Program-made: the position numbers and the translations under genes
Source of the DNA: an uncultured bacterium
Lineage (GTDB): Bacteria > Verrucomicrobiota > Kiritimatiellia > RFP12 > CAIWXQ01
Direction: 5' to 3'
Assembly: GCA_903861045.1 (NCBI GenBank)
Contig: CAIOST010000240.1
Coordinates: forward strand, 1 to 59,916
DNA length: 59,916 nucleotides
The notes under the pieces: generated by a model
Databases searched by the model: none
Told to the model about the DNA's origin: nothing
What the model saw: only the letters and a program-made list of their open reading frames with translations
Part shown: positions 46,743 through 56,491 of the stretch, piece after piece
How positions within the stretch are numbered: position 1 is the first letter of the stretch
How the letters are laid out: the number at the start of each line of letters is the position of its first letter

Positions 46743-47249
46743 TCACGAAGGGCTCAGCGCGCGGCTGGCGAGCGACGATGGCAAGGGGCGGGCCGGATTG
46801 CCCGCCACCACGGCCTGCGCGGGCACATCCCGGGTGACCACACTGCCGGCGCCAACCATGGCATTTTCGCCCACCGTCACGCCGCAAAGGAGCGTGGCGC
46901 CAGAGCCAATGGAGGCCCCCCGCTGCACCCGCGTCGGCATACACGTCCAGTCCTGCTCCGTCGCCAAAGCCCCGGCGCCATTGGTGGCGTGAGGATAGCG
47001 ATCATTAATAAAAGTTACGTTGTGCCCAATAAACACATCATCCTCAATGGTCACACCTTCGCAGATGAAGGAATGGCTAGAGATCTTGCACCTTCGCCCG
47101 ATGGCCACCCCTTTCTGCACCTCTACAAAGGCACCGATCTTGGTGTCATCATCAATGGTGCAGCCATACAGATTGGTAAAGGCATGAATCTTGACGCGGG
47201 CCCCCAGTTTGACATCCGGGGCAATCAGACGTAGTTCTGAATGGTTCAT
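46743..47249 (-). CDS. Left-handed beta-helix (hexapeptide) N-acetyltransferase, WbpD/WlbB-like
   Basis: Hexapeptide repeats: GCTIDDDTKIGAFVEVQKGVAIGRRCKISSHSFICEGVTIEDDVFIGHNVTFINDRYP..GASIGSGATLLCGVTVGENAMVGAGSVVTRDVP. Confidence 0.92.
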   Translation of the reverse strand: MNHSELRLIAPDVKLGARVKIHAFTNLYGCTIDDDTKIGAFVEVQKGVAIGRRCKISSHSFICEGVTIEDDVFIGHNVTFINDRYPHATNGAGALATEQDWTCMPTRVQRGASIGSGATLLCGVTVGENAMVGAGSVVTRDVPAQAVVAGNPARPLPSSLASRALSPS

Positions 47250-47257
47250 AAAGATCC

Positions 47258-48280
47258 TTATTCCACGATCACCACGCGGGCCCCATGCTGACGCAACGAC
47301 TCCGACGCAGCTTCGAGGATCTTGACCACACCGCCCCCCTGCTCCGCCGAGGAGATCGGCGTGGTCTGGTTCTCAATGCAATCCACGAAATGTCGGCACT
47401 CAAGCTTCAAAGGCTCTTCCTGTTTGACATAGGGCACATGGATATCCCCGTAGTAATAAGAGTAATGGAACGCCGTAAACGCATCATGACTGGGCGGTCG
47501 CTCCACCCGGTGATCATAGATGCGAATTTTGTGCATGGTCTCCAAATCATCGTAAACAATCATTTTCTTGGTGCCCACAATCGTCATTTCCCGCGTTTTG
47601 CGCGGATCCAACCAACTGCTTTGGATGGTGGCGAAGCGGCCGCTCGCAAACGACAGCGTGGTATTGCAGATATCCTCGATGCCGGGCGTCACATTGCTAT
47701 TCCCTTGGCAGTTGACGGCCGTAGGCAGCTCATCCATCAGAAACTGGATGATCGCAATATCATGCGGCGCCAAATCCCAGACCACATTGATATCCCGCTG
47801 AAAAAGGCCGAGATTCAGCCGCCGCGAACTGATGTAGAGAATCTCGCCGATCTCCCCGGCGTCTATGATCTCCTTGATTTTTCTGACATTCGGGGAGTAA
47901 AGGAAGGTATGCCCCACCATGAGCGTCAGCTTTTGTGCCTGGGCGATGGCGGATAATTCCGCGCAGTGCGCGGAGGTGGCTGCCATGGGTTTTTCGAGCA
48001 GGACGTGCTTGCCCGCCAGCAGGCACTGTTTGGCGAGTTTATAATGCTGGTTGACGGGGGTTGCGATTACCACCGCATCCATGTGCGCGGTCGTCAACAT
48101 TTCATCCAACGACGTGTAGGTGTTCAGATCCGGGTAGAGCGTCTTCATATAGAGCAGGCGCGGCTTGCTGGTATCGCATATATCCGCCAGGTGACACTCC
48201 GGAAAAGCCGGGAAGTTTCGTACCAGGTTGGGTCCCCAATACCCGCACCCCACCACGCCAACCTTTAACGTCTTTTTCAT
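47258..48280 (-). CDS. Gfo/Idh/MocA-family oxidoreductase, WbpB/WlbA-like
   Basis: LKVGVVGCGYWGPNLVRNFPAFPECHLADICD; HVLLEKPMAATSAHC; next to the aminotransferase and acetyltransferase genes. Confidence 0.9.
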   Translation of the reverse strand: MKKTLKVGVVGCGYWGPNLVRNFPAFPECHLADICDTSKPRLLYMKTLYPDLNTYTSLDEMLTTAHMDAVVIATPVNQHYKLAKQCLLAGKHVLLEKPMAATSAHCAELSAIAQAQKLTLMVGHTFLYSPNVRKIKEIIDAGEIGEILYISSRRLNLGLFQRDINVVWDLAPHDIAIIQFLMDELPTAVNCQGNSNVTPGIEDICNTTLSFASGRFATIQSSWLDPRKTREMTIVGTKKMIVYDDLETMHKIRIYDHRVERPPSHDAFTAFHYSYYYGDIHVPYVKQEEPLKLECRHFVDCIENQTTPISSAEQGGGVVKILEAASESLRQHGARVVIVE

Positions 48281-49455
48281 GATTCTTCCTTTGCGGTAAA
48301 GCTCTCGCGCACCTGCCCCACCAGTACAGGTACCGTTCTCAGCAAGATCCACAGGTCTTGGGTGAAGGAGAGGTGCAGCGTATACGCATTGTCGAGTCGC
48401 ATCATCTCTTGAAAAGTCGTCTCATTCTTGCCGGATACCTGCCACAGCCCCGTCAAGCCGGGGTAGACGTGGAACCGGCGTTTGTGCCAGGCGTGAAACT
48501 GTTCATATTCGTAGGAGACACAGGGGCGGGGGCCGATGAGACTCATGTCGCCACGCAGCACATTAAATAACTGTGGCAGTTCATCCAGACCGGAGGCTCG
48601 TAACAGTTTGCCACCGGGAATCAAACGCGGGTCTCGCTGGTCGAGTTTATGCAGACGCTGGTTGGTCTGCATCAACGCGGCCAGATGCTGCTGGTGGGCA
48701 TGGCTGGCGGCGTTCACATGCATGGAGCGGAACTTGTAGAGCAGAAAACGCCGCCCCCGGAAGCCCACACGTTCCTGCCGAAATAATAAAGGACCGGGCG
48801 AGACGCTCTTAATCAGGATGGCAATCCCCGCCATCAGGAGGCTGAGGAGCAGGAGGGCCGACAACGCGAGGAGGATGTCCGTAAGCCGTTTCCAGCGCGG
48901 TGGCGGAGCCACGCACAGGTCATCGAGCGGCAGCAGGTTCACGGGACCCAGCGGCCATCGCGTCTGGCAAACCGTGCCATCGACGGCCGCGGTGCCTGCG
49001 CTCACGGAGGAAGAAGGCCTGCGCCACGCCAGCGGCCGAGGCGGCTCTTTCTCTGGGCGTTCCAAAGGAAACGTGTAGATATCATACGCCAGCGCCTGCG
49101 CGCGGGCCGCCAGTTTATCACCGACCTTGCGCGCCACCACGGCCGCACTGTCAGCCGGCGTGCAAGGGAGCATCACGCCTATCGTGCTGTCATCCAACCA
49201 CCCCACGACATCCACGAGACGCAAGCACTCGGCGCACACCTGACCCAGGTGCTCAGCCGCCGTTAGTCGGGTACCATCATACGGCAGGCGAAAGGCGATC
49301 ACGCTCAACCGGTGCGCATGACGCTCCGCCATGCCGCGTTCATGCGTCAGGAACGCCTTGAAGATCACCTCGGCATGGATCTTAGCCACGTCGGCGGTGC
49401 TCCCCGCTTGGGCGGGCCGTACGAGCAGTTGTACATTCTTTCGCATGACTAGCAT
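48277..49455 (-). CDS. Polyprenyl-phosphate sugar-phosphotransferase with N-terminal GGDEF-derived-looking domain
   Basis: C-term RLTDILLALSALLLLSLLMAGIAILIKSVSPGPLLFRQERVGFRGRRFLLYKFRSMH..SGLDELPQLFNVLRGDMSLIGPRP..GLTGLWQVSGK; N-term HRLSVIAFRL..VDVVGWLDDSTIGVMLPCTPADSAAVVARKVGDKL. Confidence 0.9.
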   Translation of the reverse strand: MLVMRKNVQLLVRPAQAGSTADVAKIHAEVIFKAFLTHERGMAERHAHRLSVIAFRLPYDGTRLTAAEHLGQVCAECLRLVDVVGWLDDSTIGVMLPCTPADSAAVVARKVGDKLAARAQALAYDIYTFPLERPEKEPPRPLAWRRPSSSVSAGTAAVDGTVCQTRWPLGPVNLLPLDDLCVAPPPRWKRLTDILLALSALLLLSLLMAGIAILIKSVSPGPLLFRQERVGFRGRRFLLYKFRSMHVNAASHAHQQHLAALMQTNQRLHKLDQRDPRLIPGGKLLRASGLDELPQLFNVLRGDMSLIGPRPCVSYEYEQFHAWHKRRFHVYPGLTGLWQVSGKNETTFQEMMRLDNAYTLHLSFTQDLWILLRTVPVLVGQVRESFTAKEES

Positions 49456-49458
49456 GGC

Positions 49459-50064
49459 TTACCAGGAACCTGGCACAAAAACCGTATCGAATGGCCGAAG
49501 AAAGAAGGGCGCGCTCTCGCCCCGGGTCAGAATCGCATCCAGATCCAGCAAATGACTCTGTACCAGGTTTCCCTCACGCCGGAGTACGCGCACCTGGCTG
49601 CGACGCGCGCCGGCGCGCGGATCAAAGCCACCGCACTCACTGATGGCCTCCAGTACGGTCATGGGGCGTAGAAAATCCACCTTGCCCGGGCGAATGACCG
49701 CCCCCGTCACATACACCGCGGCGGAGCTGCGGGCAATCACGGTGATGGCCTTGACCTGAATCTGTTTCTCATAGAGTGCGATGAGATCCTGCTGCACCTG
49801 CATGGGTTCTTTACCGGCCACATGGATCTCGCCAAAAAGCTTGACCGCGATCTTGCCGTCTGGGCGCACTTTCTGCACGGTATTCAACTCCGGGGTAGCG
49901 AAGACGGCAATCTCGATATCGTCCCCCGGCATCAAAACCGTCGCCGTCGACAAGGGCGCGGGCGCGACGACGGGTTGCGCAGGCTTAGTCTGGCAACCGG
50001 GTGCGGTCAAGAGCGCGAGCCCCCCAACGACCGCCACAAAATAACGCAGCACACACCGAACCAT
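49459..50064 (-). CDS. Polysaccharide export lipoprotein (Wza/poly_export family)
   Basis: Lipobox GGLALLTAPGC; LMPGDDIEIAVFATPELNTVQKVRPDGKIAVKLFGEIHVAGK; VTGAVIRPGKVDFLRPMTVLEAISECGGF. Start 50064 chosen. Confidence 0.9.
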   Translation of the reverse strand: MVRCVLRYFVAVVGGLALLTAPGCQTKPAQPVVAPAPLSTATVLMPGDDIEIAVFATPELNTVQKVRPDGKIAVKLFGEIHVAGKEPMQVQQDLIALYEKQIQVKAITVIARSSAAVYVTGAVIRPGKVDFLRPMTVLEAISECGGFDPRAGARRSQVRVLRREGNLVQSHLLDLDAILTRGESAPFFLRPFDTVFVPGSW

Positions 50065-50532
50065 AATAAACCCCCGTTTTTTGCGAAATTTCCGCAACCA
50101 CGCCGCATCCGGGCAGACTCCGTCCACGTCAATTATGCAGGTTGCTTCCCACACCGCCCGACAAAGCGCAGAATCCGCCTGCCAGGAACACCCCAAAACA
50201 CCCAGTTCTAAGAAACCCCAAATCCAACTTTATTCTGTTTGTCACGATACCTGCGCCTGCCCACTGATGCAAGCGGAATTTTTGCATGGTTCCAATTTTA
50301 TTCGTTATGCCCCCCCCATCAGGTGCGCGGACTCGCAGGGCGTGGGCCTCGCCGTCCCTGGGATGGCATGCCGAACGACTCGCCAAGCTGTTTTTCGTCG
50401 GGATTCTTTACGTTTTGCCAGCGATCTCGCCGTAGCGCGAGGGTAGACCAAACATGCCAGCAGGCAGCATCTCCTTCCCGTCAAACACATTACGTGCACG
50501 CTGGCTGACAGAGCGTGGCCATCGCTACACAC

Positions 50533-50548
50533 TGGCACAACCGATGCT
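50533..50548 (+). promoter_or_regulatory. Candidate sigma54 -24/-12 promoter of the second VPDGG-CTERM gene
   Basis: TGGCACaaccgaTGCt with exact GG-N10-GC spacing, about 62 bp upstream of the ATG at 50610. Confidence 0.7.
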
Positions 50549-50609
50549 CTGTAAATAGGCGGGGAAAACAGTAATGGTGTAACGAACAGGTCATCAAGGA
50601 GCCAAGACC

Positions 50610-51194
50610 ATGAAAAAGAGAAGTGTAGCGCTAGCGGGCTTAGCACTTGCCATGGTAATGCAGGCGCAAGCGGTGTTTATTCCCACGTGCATATCACCGG
50701 CCACCCATAATGAACCGGGCAAGAAAAAAGAGGTTGCTACGAGTGGGGCGGCTGCAATTATGCAGGCGTTGGCAATAACCACCACGGACGTGGGTGATCA
50801 ACTCTACCATTCGGCTGGCGGGGATGGCTTGTTCAGCCTGCAACTGGCTGTGCCACAAAGAATGAGCAGATTGCAAACCGCGCAACTCACATACACAGGC
50901 GCGGATCCGCTGCCCACCCTGACTTACATTTTGGTGAAAGCCGGGAAGGTCTGGACGATTTGGGATGCGTCAGACTGGGATGGTTCTGAAATCCAAATCG
51001 ACAATCAGGACCTGTTGTCATGCAACAAGAACGGCCAACGCCACCGAAACGGCCTCAGACTCCCGCGCATCTCGCAGTTGACCGTGTTTGGCTTCCCCAA
51101 CGCAGCGCGCGTCCCGGATGGCGGACTGACGGCCGCGCTGCTGGGCATGGCCCTGCTGGGTGTCGGCAGCCTAAAGAAAGTTCTGTGCCGGTAA
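50610..51194 (+). CDS. VPDGG-CTERM sorting-signal protein (putative exosortase substrate)
   Basis: Signal peptide (MKKRSVALAGLALAMVMQAQA) and C-terminal VPDGGLTAALLGMALLGVGSLKKVLCR. Confidence 0.87.
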   Translation: MKKRSVALAGLALAMVMQAQAVFIPTCISPATHNEPGKKKEVATSGAAAIMQALAITTTDVGDQLYHSAGGDGLFSLQLAVPQRMSRLQTAQLTYTGADPLPTLTYILVKAGKVWTIWDASDWDGSEIQIDNQDLLSCNKNGQRHRNGLRLPRISQLTVFGFPNAARVPDGGLTAALLGMALLGVGSLKKVLCR

Positions 51195-51215
51195 GGCGCT
51201 GCTGATCGCCATGAT

Positions 51216-51247
51216 AAACAGACGCTCCCACATGGGAGCGTCTGTTT
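51216..51247 (+). terminator. Rho-independent terminator of the VPDGG-CTERM gene (may serve both convergent genes)
   Basis: AAACAGACGCTCCCA-ca-TGGGAGCGTCTGTTT followed by cttt. Confidence 0.85.
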
Positions 51248-51264
51248 CTTTCTGCGAACCGTGC

Positions 51265-52308
51265 CTACGACCAGTCCAGCACCACGCCCGTAAACGCCTC
51301 GGGGGCGGTCAACAGGCCTTCGTAGGCGTCTTTGACCCGGTCAGGCGCGAGACGGTGGGAGAGCAGCGGTTCAATGATCAAACGGCCCTCGGCGATCCAA
51401 TCGAAGATGATCCGCTGTTTCTCCCAGAGCGACAGGAGCGGCGGGGTCTTCCCCCCCCAAATAGAATGCACCGGATAGGCGGGCAGGCACCATTCCAGCG
51501 CGCCGCGGACGGCGATATTCCGGCAATGAATCTCGTTGAACGCCGCCGTGATATTGCCTTCCAGCGGCGAGCGGGGTGAGCCCAGCAGGATCAACTGACC
51601 GAGATCGGCTGTCAAGGACAGCGCCTGGAGCACCACCGGGGTGATACCACTGGCGTCGATGCAGATATCGGCCTGTTCCACGCCGGTCAGGCGCTTGAGC
51701 TCCGCCTTGATTCCGGCCGTCTCCCCGCCGGCGAGCGTACGCGTCAGGCCGCAACGCAGGGCCAACTGACGGCGCGCGGCCAACGGATCAATGCCCACCA
51801 CCTTGGCACCGAGCGTCCGGAACGCCTGGGCCGCCAGGTTCCCGACCATCCCGAGACCGAACACGAGCACCACGGGCTGATACTGGGAGCGGTCGGCCAT
51901 GACCATCGCGGCCGTCGCGACACCGGCCAGGCGCGAAGCCGCCGCCACCCCCGGCTCCATGCCCTCAGGCACCGCCACGACCAACGACTCCGGGCCGCAC
52001 TTGAAATGCGAGACATGCGCGCCCAAGCTGAAGACGCGCTGCCCGCGTACCACCCGTGTCACCGACGCGCCCACCGCTTCGACCACCCCCACATTGGCGT
52101 AGCCGGCGCGCCATGGATAGGCGCACCACGAACCCTTTTGGAGGGCCGACTCTTCTTTCGCCGTGTAGATCGCCAGTTCCGTCCCCGCGCTGATAAAGGA
52201 GCGCTCCGTTCTGACCAGAAACTCATCGGCACCAAGCGTTTCGTCCAGTGCAGCCGTTTGCAACTCCACCAGCCGCTTACCCACCATCACCACTTGCTTG
52301 ATCTGCAT
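51265..52308 (-). CDS. Zinc-type (MDR) alcohol dehydrogenase-like oxidoreductase
   Basis: ISAGTELAIYT; GYANVGVVEAVGASVTRVVRGQRVFSLG; VVLVFGLGMVGNLAAQAFRTLGAKVVGIDP. Confidence 0.85.
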   Translation of the reverse strand: MQIKQVVMVGKRLVELQTAALDETLGADEFLVRTERSFISAGTELAIYTAKEESALQKGSWCAYPWRAGYANVGVVEAVGASVTRVVRGQRVFSLGAHVSHFKCGPESLVVAVPEGMEPGVAAASRLAGVATAAMVMADRSQYQPVVLVFGLGMVGNLAAQAFRTLGAKVVGIDPLAARRQLALRCGLTRTLAGGETAGIKAELKRLTGVEQADICIDASGITPVVLQALSLTADLGQLILLGSPRSPLEGNITAAFNEIHCRNIAVRGALEWCLPAYPVHSIWGGKTPPLLSLWEKQRIIFDWIAEGRLIIEPLLSHRLAPDRVKDAYEGLLTAPEAFTGVVLDWS

Positions 52309-52479
52309 ACCCGCACATCTCCCCGTTACGGCGCCCAGCCATGCACGGTTGGGCGATTGTTTTAGGCCTCGCTAAGCAGAGAGATAGCAAATGGAATCGC
52401 GAAAGTCAAAGACTTGTAATGGGGCGTGTTTTGCCGCTTTGCCCGGGACGGCCAATCCGTTACACTACAGGCACTTCAT

Positions 52480-53994
52480 ATGAATGACTCCATTGAAACC
52501 GACCCGCTCGACACCGCAGATCTGGAACTCGACGCCGACATCTCGGCCGCACCGACCGGCAAGCGCCGCGTGGTGGCCATTGTCGGCCGCCCCAACGTGG
52601 GGAAGTCCGCCGTCTTCAACCGCATCGCCGGCAAACGCATCGCCATCGTGCATGACGAGGCGGGGGTCACCCGGGACCGCCTCATCGCCGAAGCAAACTG
52701 GGAAGGCGCGCGCTTCGAATTGGTGGACACCGGCGGCGTCAACCTGCTCGATGGGGCCCGCGCCCGTGATGCCATTACGGCCGGCATGCGCGCCCAAGTG
52801 GAAGCCGCGCTGGCCGACGCTGCGGTCGCCATTCTGGTCGTGGATGTGATCGCCGGCCGCACGCCGGTAGACGAAGCGGTGGCCGCCATGGTGCGGCGTA
52901 GTGGCGTCCCCTGCGTCGTAGCGGTCAACAAGTGCGACGAACCGCGCCACGAAGAGAATCTGGAAGACTTTGGTCCGCTGAACATGCCGCTCTTCCCCGT
53001 GGCCGCCCTGCACGACCGTGGTTTCGGCGACCTGATGGAACAGGTCATCCCCCACCTCCCTGCGGTAGCTAACGAAACCATGGCGCACCCACTCAAGGTG
53101 GCCATTGTGGGGCGCCCCAACGCCGGCAAGTCATCCTTCATCAACCGCCTACTGAAGAGCGAGCGCGTGATTGTCTCCGACGTGCCTGGCACCACCCGCG
53201 ATAGCATTGCCGTGCCGTTCCGCATCGGCCGTGGCGACCAGGCCCGGCAATATGTGCTGATTGACACGGCCGGCATGCGGCATGTACACAAGATTGACAA
53301 CGCCGTGGAGCGCTTCAGCCTCTTCCGCGCCGAACGCAGCGTGGCCGAAGCCGACGTAGTGGTGCTGGTGATGGACGCCGAGATCGGCCCCACCGTACAG
53401 GACAAGCACATCGCGGCGCTGATCCAGGAGCAAGAAAAAGGGTGCGTACTGGTGGTTAACAAGTGGGATCTGGCCCAGGAGAAGGATATCACCCAGACCA
53501 AAGCCGAACTCGCCCTGCGCGCCATGCTCCCCTTCCTCAAACATTGCCCCGTGGTCTTCCTCTCCGCCAAGAGCGGCTACAACATGCGCAAAAGCATTGA
53601 GGTGATTGACCATGTTGCGGCGCAGACGCGCACCCAACTACCCACCGGACTGCTCAACCGCGCCCTGACCGATGCCACGGAGCGTGTGGCCGCACCCATG
53701 ATTGGCGGCAAACGGTTCAAACTCTACTACGGCACCCAGATCGGCGTGTCGCCGATCTCCATCCGGCTCTTCGTTAATGACCCCAAGCGCATCACCAAGC
53801 CGTACGAAGATTACCTCCTGCGCTCCCTGCGCGAGCGCTTCGGCCTGGAAGGCGCCCCCATCCGTCTGCGCTTTCAGGAGCGCATCCGCCCCGAGCAACC
53901 CGGCCTGAGCGTCCCTGGCCACAGCCGCACCCCTGCCAAACAACTGCCACCACGGTATGCCCGTGTCGGCAAGAACAAGAAGCGCACCTCGTAA
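52480..53994 (+). CDS. der: Ribosome biogenesis GTPase Der (EngA)
   Basis: Two tandem GTPase domains: VAIVGRPNVGKSAVFNRIAGKRIAIVHDEAGVTRDR and VAIVGRPNAGKSSFINRLLKSERVIVSDVPGTTRDS; C-terminal KH-like domain. Confidence 0.96.
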   Translation: MNDSIETDPLDTADLELDADISAAPTGKRRVVAIVGRPNVGKSAVFNRIAGKRIAIVHDEAGVTRDRLIAEANWEGARFELVDTGGVNLLDGARARDAITAGMRAQVEAALADAAVAILVVDVIAGRTPVDEAVAAMVRRSGVPCVVAVNKCDEPRHEENLEDFGPLNMPLFPVAALHDRGFGDLMEQVIPHLPAVANETMAHPLKVAIVGRPNAGKSSFINRLLKSERVIVSDVPGTTRDSIAVPFRIGRGDQARQYVLIDTAGMRHVHKIDNAVERFSLFRAERSVAEADVVVLVMDAEIGPTVQDKHIAALIQEQEKGCVLVVNKWDLAQEKDITQTKAELALRAMLPFLKHCPVVFLSAKSGYNMRKSIEVIDHVAAQTRTQLPTGLLNRALTDATERVAAPMIGGKRFKLYYGTQIGVSPISIRLFVNDPKRITKPYEDYLLRSLRERFGLEGAPIRLRFQERIRPEQPGLSVPGHSRTPAKQLPPRYARVGKNKKRTS

Positions 53995-54029
53995 GCGGGA
54001 ACGCGTACACGCCCGCACAGGGGAAGACC

Positions 54030-55298
54030 ATGGTCAAACCCGGACGCAATTACTGGTTGTTGCTCACCAGTCAATTTCTCAGCGCGTTTGGCGACAATCT
54101 ACTGATCATGGTCATTCTCAGCGCCCTGACTGCGGCTCGGGCCACGGGCCAGATCACGGAACAGGCGGTCAACAACGCCAACGCCCTCTACAGCGCGCTC
54201 TTCTTCCTCCCGTTCGTGCTGCTGGCACCGCTGGCCGGTTTTCTAAACGACCGCTACCCCAAGACCACCTGGCTAACCGGCGGCAATCTGATCAAGCTGC
54301 TCGGCACGAGCCTCGGCATCACCGGCTTGCTGCTGCACCAAGATCTGCACGGTCTCAGCTACCTCATCGTGGGGATCGGCGCCTGCTGTTACTCGCCCGC
54401 CAAATATGGCATCCTGCCCGAAATTGTCCCCGCGGATCGACTGGTCAAGGCCAACGGCACCGTCGAAATGCTGACCCTCTTGGCGATCCTCGGCGGGTTG
54501 CTGGCCGGCGGCATCCTGATGGACCACCAACCCCAAACCGTCGGCTACCTCCTCGTCGCCGCCACCTACGGCCTTTCCCTGCTATGCAACGCGCTGATGA
54601 CGCGCACGCATTGCAACCCAGCGGCCGGCCTCCGATCCAGTTTCGGCGAGTTTGGCGGCAACCTGCGTCTCCTGCTGCGGCATGTACGCTTGGGGCGCAT
54701 TTTACTCGGCTGCGGCCTCTTCTGGTTCCTGGGCGCATCGCTACGAAACAATCTACAAAGCTGGGGGATGGAAGTCCTGCAACAGCTCAACGGGGTGGCG
54801 CCCACCAACGAGCAGCTCGCGCTGCTCAAGGTCTGGTTGGCCCTCGGCATCATTCTGGGGAGTGTGGCAGCCGGCCAATGCCACCGCACCGGCGACCTGC
54901 GCGGCACCCGCCCCTACGGCTGGCTGATGGCACTCTTCACCTTAGGCCTGGGCATGCTCGGCGCCACGGGGGGCCGCTGGACCATCCACAGCCTGCTGAT
55001 CCTCACGGGGATCGCGGCCGGTCTCTTCCTAGTCCCCCTGAATGCCTCGCTCCAGCATGAAAGCGATCAGACCCGCCTCGGCAAGACCATTGCCTCGCAG
55101 AACTTCGTGGACTACCTCGGCATGCTGCTCGGGGCAGGCTTCGTCTGGCTCTGTGCGCAGGCTAACCTGACTACGGACGCCGTCTTCATCGCACTGGCCG
55201 CCGCGATTGCCATCCTGGTTGTCTTTCTAAAAACGCCGCCCGAACGTGCGGCCACTGAACCTGTCGATACCGCACCCGCCCTGCCGGACCGGACATAG
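54030..55298 (+). CDS. MFS transporter (LplT-like)
   Basis: 12-TM; NYWLLLTSQFLSAFGDNLLIMVILSAL; FLPFVLLAPLAGFLNDRYPKTTWLTGGNLIKL. Confidence 0.85.
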   Translation: MVKPGRNYWLLLTSQFLSAFGDNLLIMVILSALTAARATGQITEQAVNNANALYSALFFLPFVLLAPLAGFLNDRYPKTTWLTGGNLIKLLGTSLGITGLLLHQDLHGLSYLIVGIGACCYSPAKYGILPEIVPADRLVKANGTVEMLTLLAILGGLLAGGILMDHQPQTVGYLLVAATYGLSLLCNALMTRTHCNPAAGLRSSFGEFGGNLRLLLRHVRLGRILLGCGLFWFLGASLRNNLQSWGMEVLQQLNGVAPTNEQLALLKVWLALGIILGSVAAGQCHRTGDLRGTRPYGWLMALFTLGLGMLGATGGRWTIHSLLILTGIAAGLFLVPLNASLQHESDQTRLGKTIASQNFVDYLGMLLGAGFVWLCAQANLTTDAVFIALAAAIAILVVFLKTPPERAATEPVDTAPALPDRT

Positions 55299-55312
55299 CA
55301 AAGGACAACACC

Positions 55313-56461
55313 ATGGGTTTGCCCGCGGTTTCAAACGACCCGATCCGACATCATCCGTTCTTTGCCCTGCTGCCACCGGAAGTGGTCCCAGCACTGGCGG
55401 AAACCGCCACGCGCGCGCACTACCCCGCCGACAGCGCCATCTTCCACGAGGGCGACCCCTCCGACAGTCTCTACCTAGTCCAGGAAGGCAGTGTCCGTAT
55501 CCTCAAGACCATGCTGGCCACCGATCCACCCTATATGCTGACGCGCGTGGAAGCCGGTGGTTTCTTTGGCGAATACGGGGTGCTCGACGGAAGCGTGCGC
55601 AGCGCCTCCGCCGTAGCGGCCGTGGATTCTACCCTGGCACGGATCCCACGCGCACCGTTCTTACACGCTATCCAGTCTATGTCCGGAGCCGGTGTGATGC
55701 AATTGCTGCATCATATCCTCAACGGCATCAGGGCGAGCAATGCACACTATGTGCAGGAACTGGTTCAGCGCACCCGCATGTCCGCCGTCGGTGCGTCACT
55801 CAACACCATCCTCCACGACTTCCGCAACCCCCTGGCCGTGGTCAACATCGCGGCGGGCATGCTGCGCCGACAGAGTAGCGATGCGAACGTGCACGACTCA
55901 GGTACCATCATCGAGGAACAAGTCAAGCGCATGAACGACATGGCCGAAGACATCCTCGACTTTGGCCGCGGCATCGTGCGCATGGAATGTGTGCCCACGA
56001 ATGTCCGCACCATCCAGGAACGTTTCCAACGCCTCAACCAAAACTATCTGGCGCGGAGCCGCATCACCTTGGAAGTCATCCCCTTGGATGCGTGGATCCT
56101 GGCTGACACCCAGAAAATACTGCGCGTGCTGCAAAACCTGGCCAACAACGCGGCCGAAATGCTCCCAGCCGGCACCGGACGTATCGTCATGCAGGCAACA
56201 ACGGACCAAGCATGGGTGGTGCTCTCGGTGCAAGACAATGGCCCCGGCATTCCGGCAGCCGTGCGCACACGTCTCTTCGAGCCGTTCGCCACGGCCGGCA
56301 AAACCAGCGGCATCGGCCTGGGCCTAGCCATCGTCAAATCCATCACCACGGCGCACAAAGGAACTATCCGCGTGGACACCGCCCCCGGCACGGGCACCAC
56401 CTTCCACCTGCGTTTCCCACGCAGCCTGCCCAACGGCAAGCCGTGGACGCAGGGCTCCTGA
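55313..56461 (+). CDS. Cyclic-nucleotide-binding-domain sensor histidine kinase
   Basis: cNMP domain (IFHEGDPSDSLYLVQEGSVRIL, GGFFGEYGVLDGSVRSASAVA) then H-box ILHDFRNPLAVV and HATPase DNGPGIP..GIGLGLAIVKSI. Confidence 0.9.
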   Translation: MGLPAVSNDPIRHHPFFALLPPEVVPALAETATRAHYPADSAIFHEGDPSDSLYLVQEGSVRILKTMLATDPPYMLTRVEAGGFFGEYGVLDGSVRSASAVAAVDSTLARIPRAPFLHAIQSMSGAGVMQLLHHILNGIRASNAHYVQELVQRTRMSAVGASLNTILHDFRNPLAVVNIAAGMLRRQSSDANVHDSGTIIEEQVKRMNDMAEDILDFGRGIVRMECVPTNVRTIQERFQRLNQNYLARSRITLEVIPLDAWILADTQKILRVLQNLANNAAEMLPAGTGRIVMQATTDQAWVVLSVQDNGPGIPAAVRTRLFEPFATAGKTSGIGLGLAIVKSITTAHKGTIRVDTAPGTGTTFHLRFPRSLPNGKPWTQGS

Positions 56462-56491
56462 GGCCGGGGCACAGGATGCGCGCTGTGCCGC

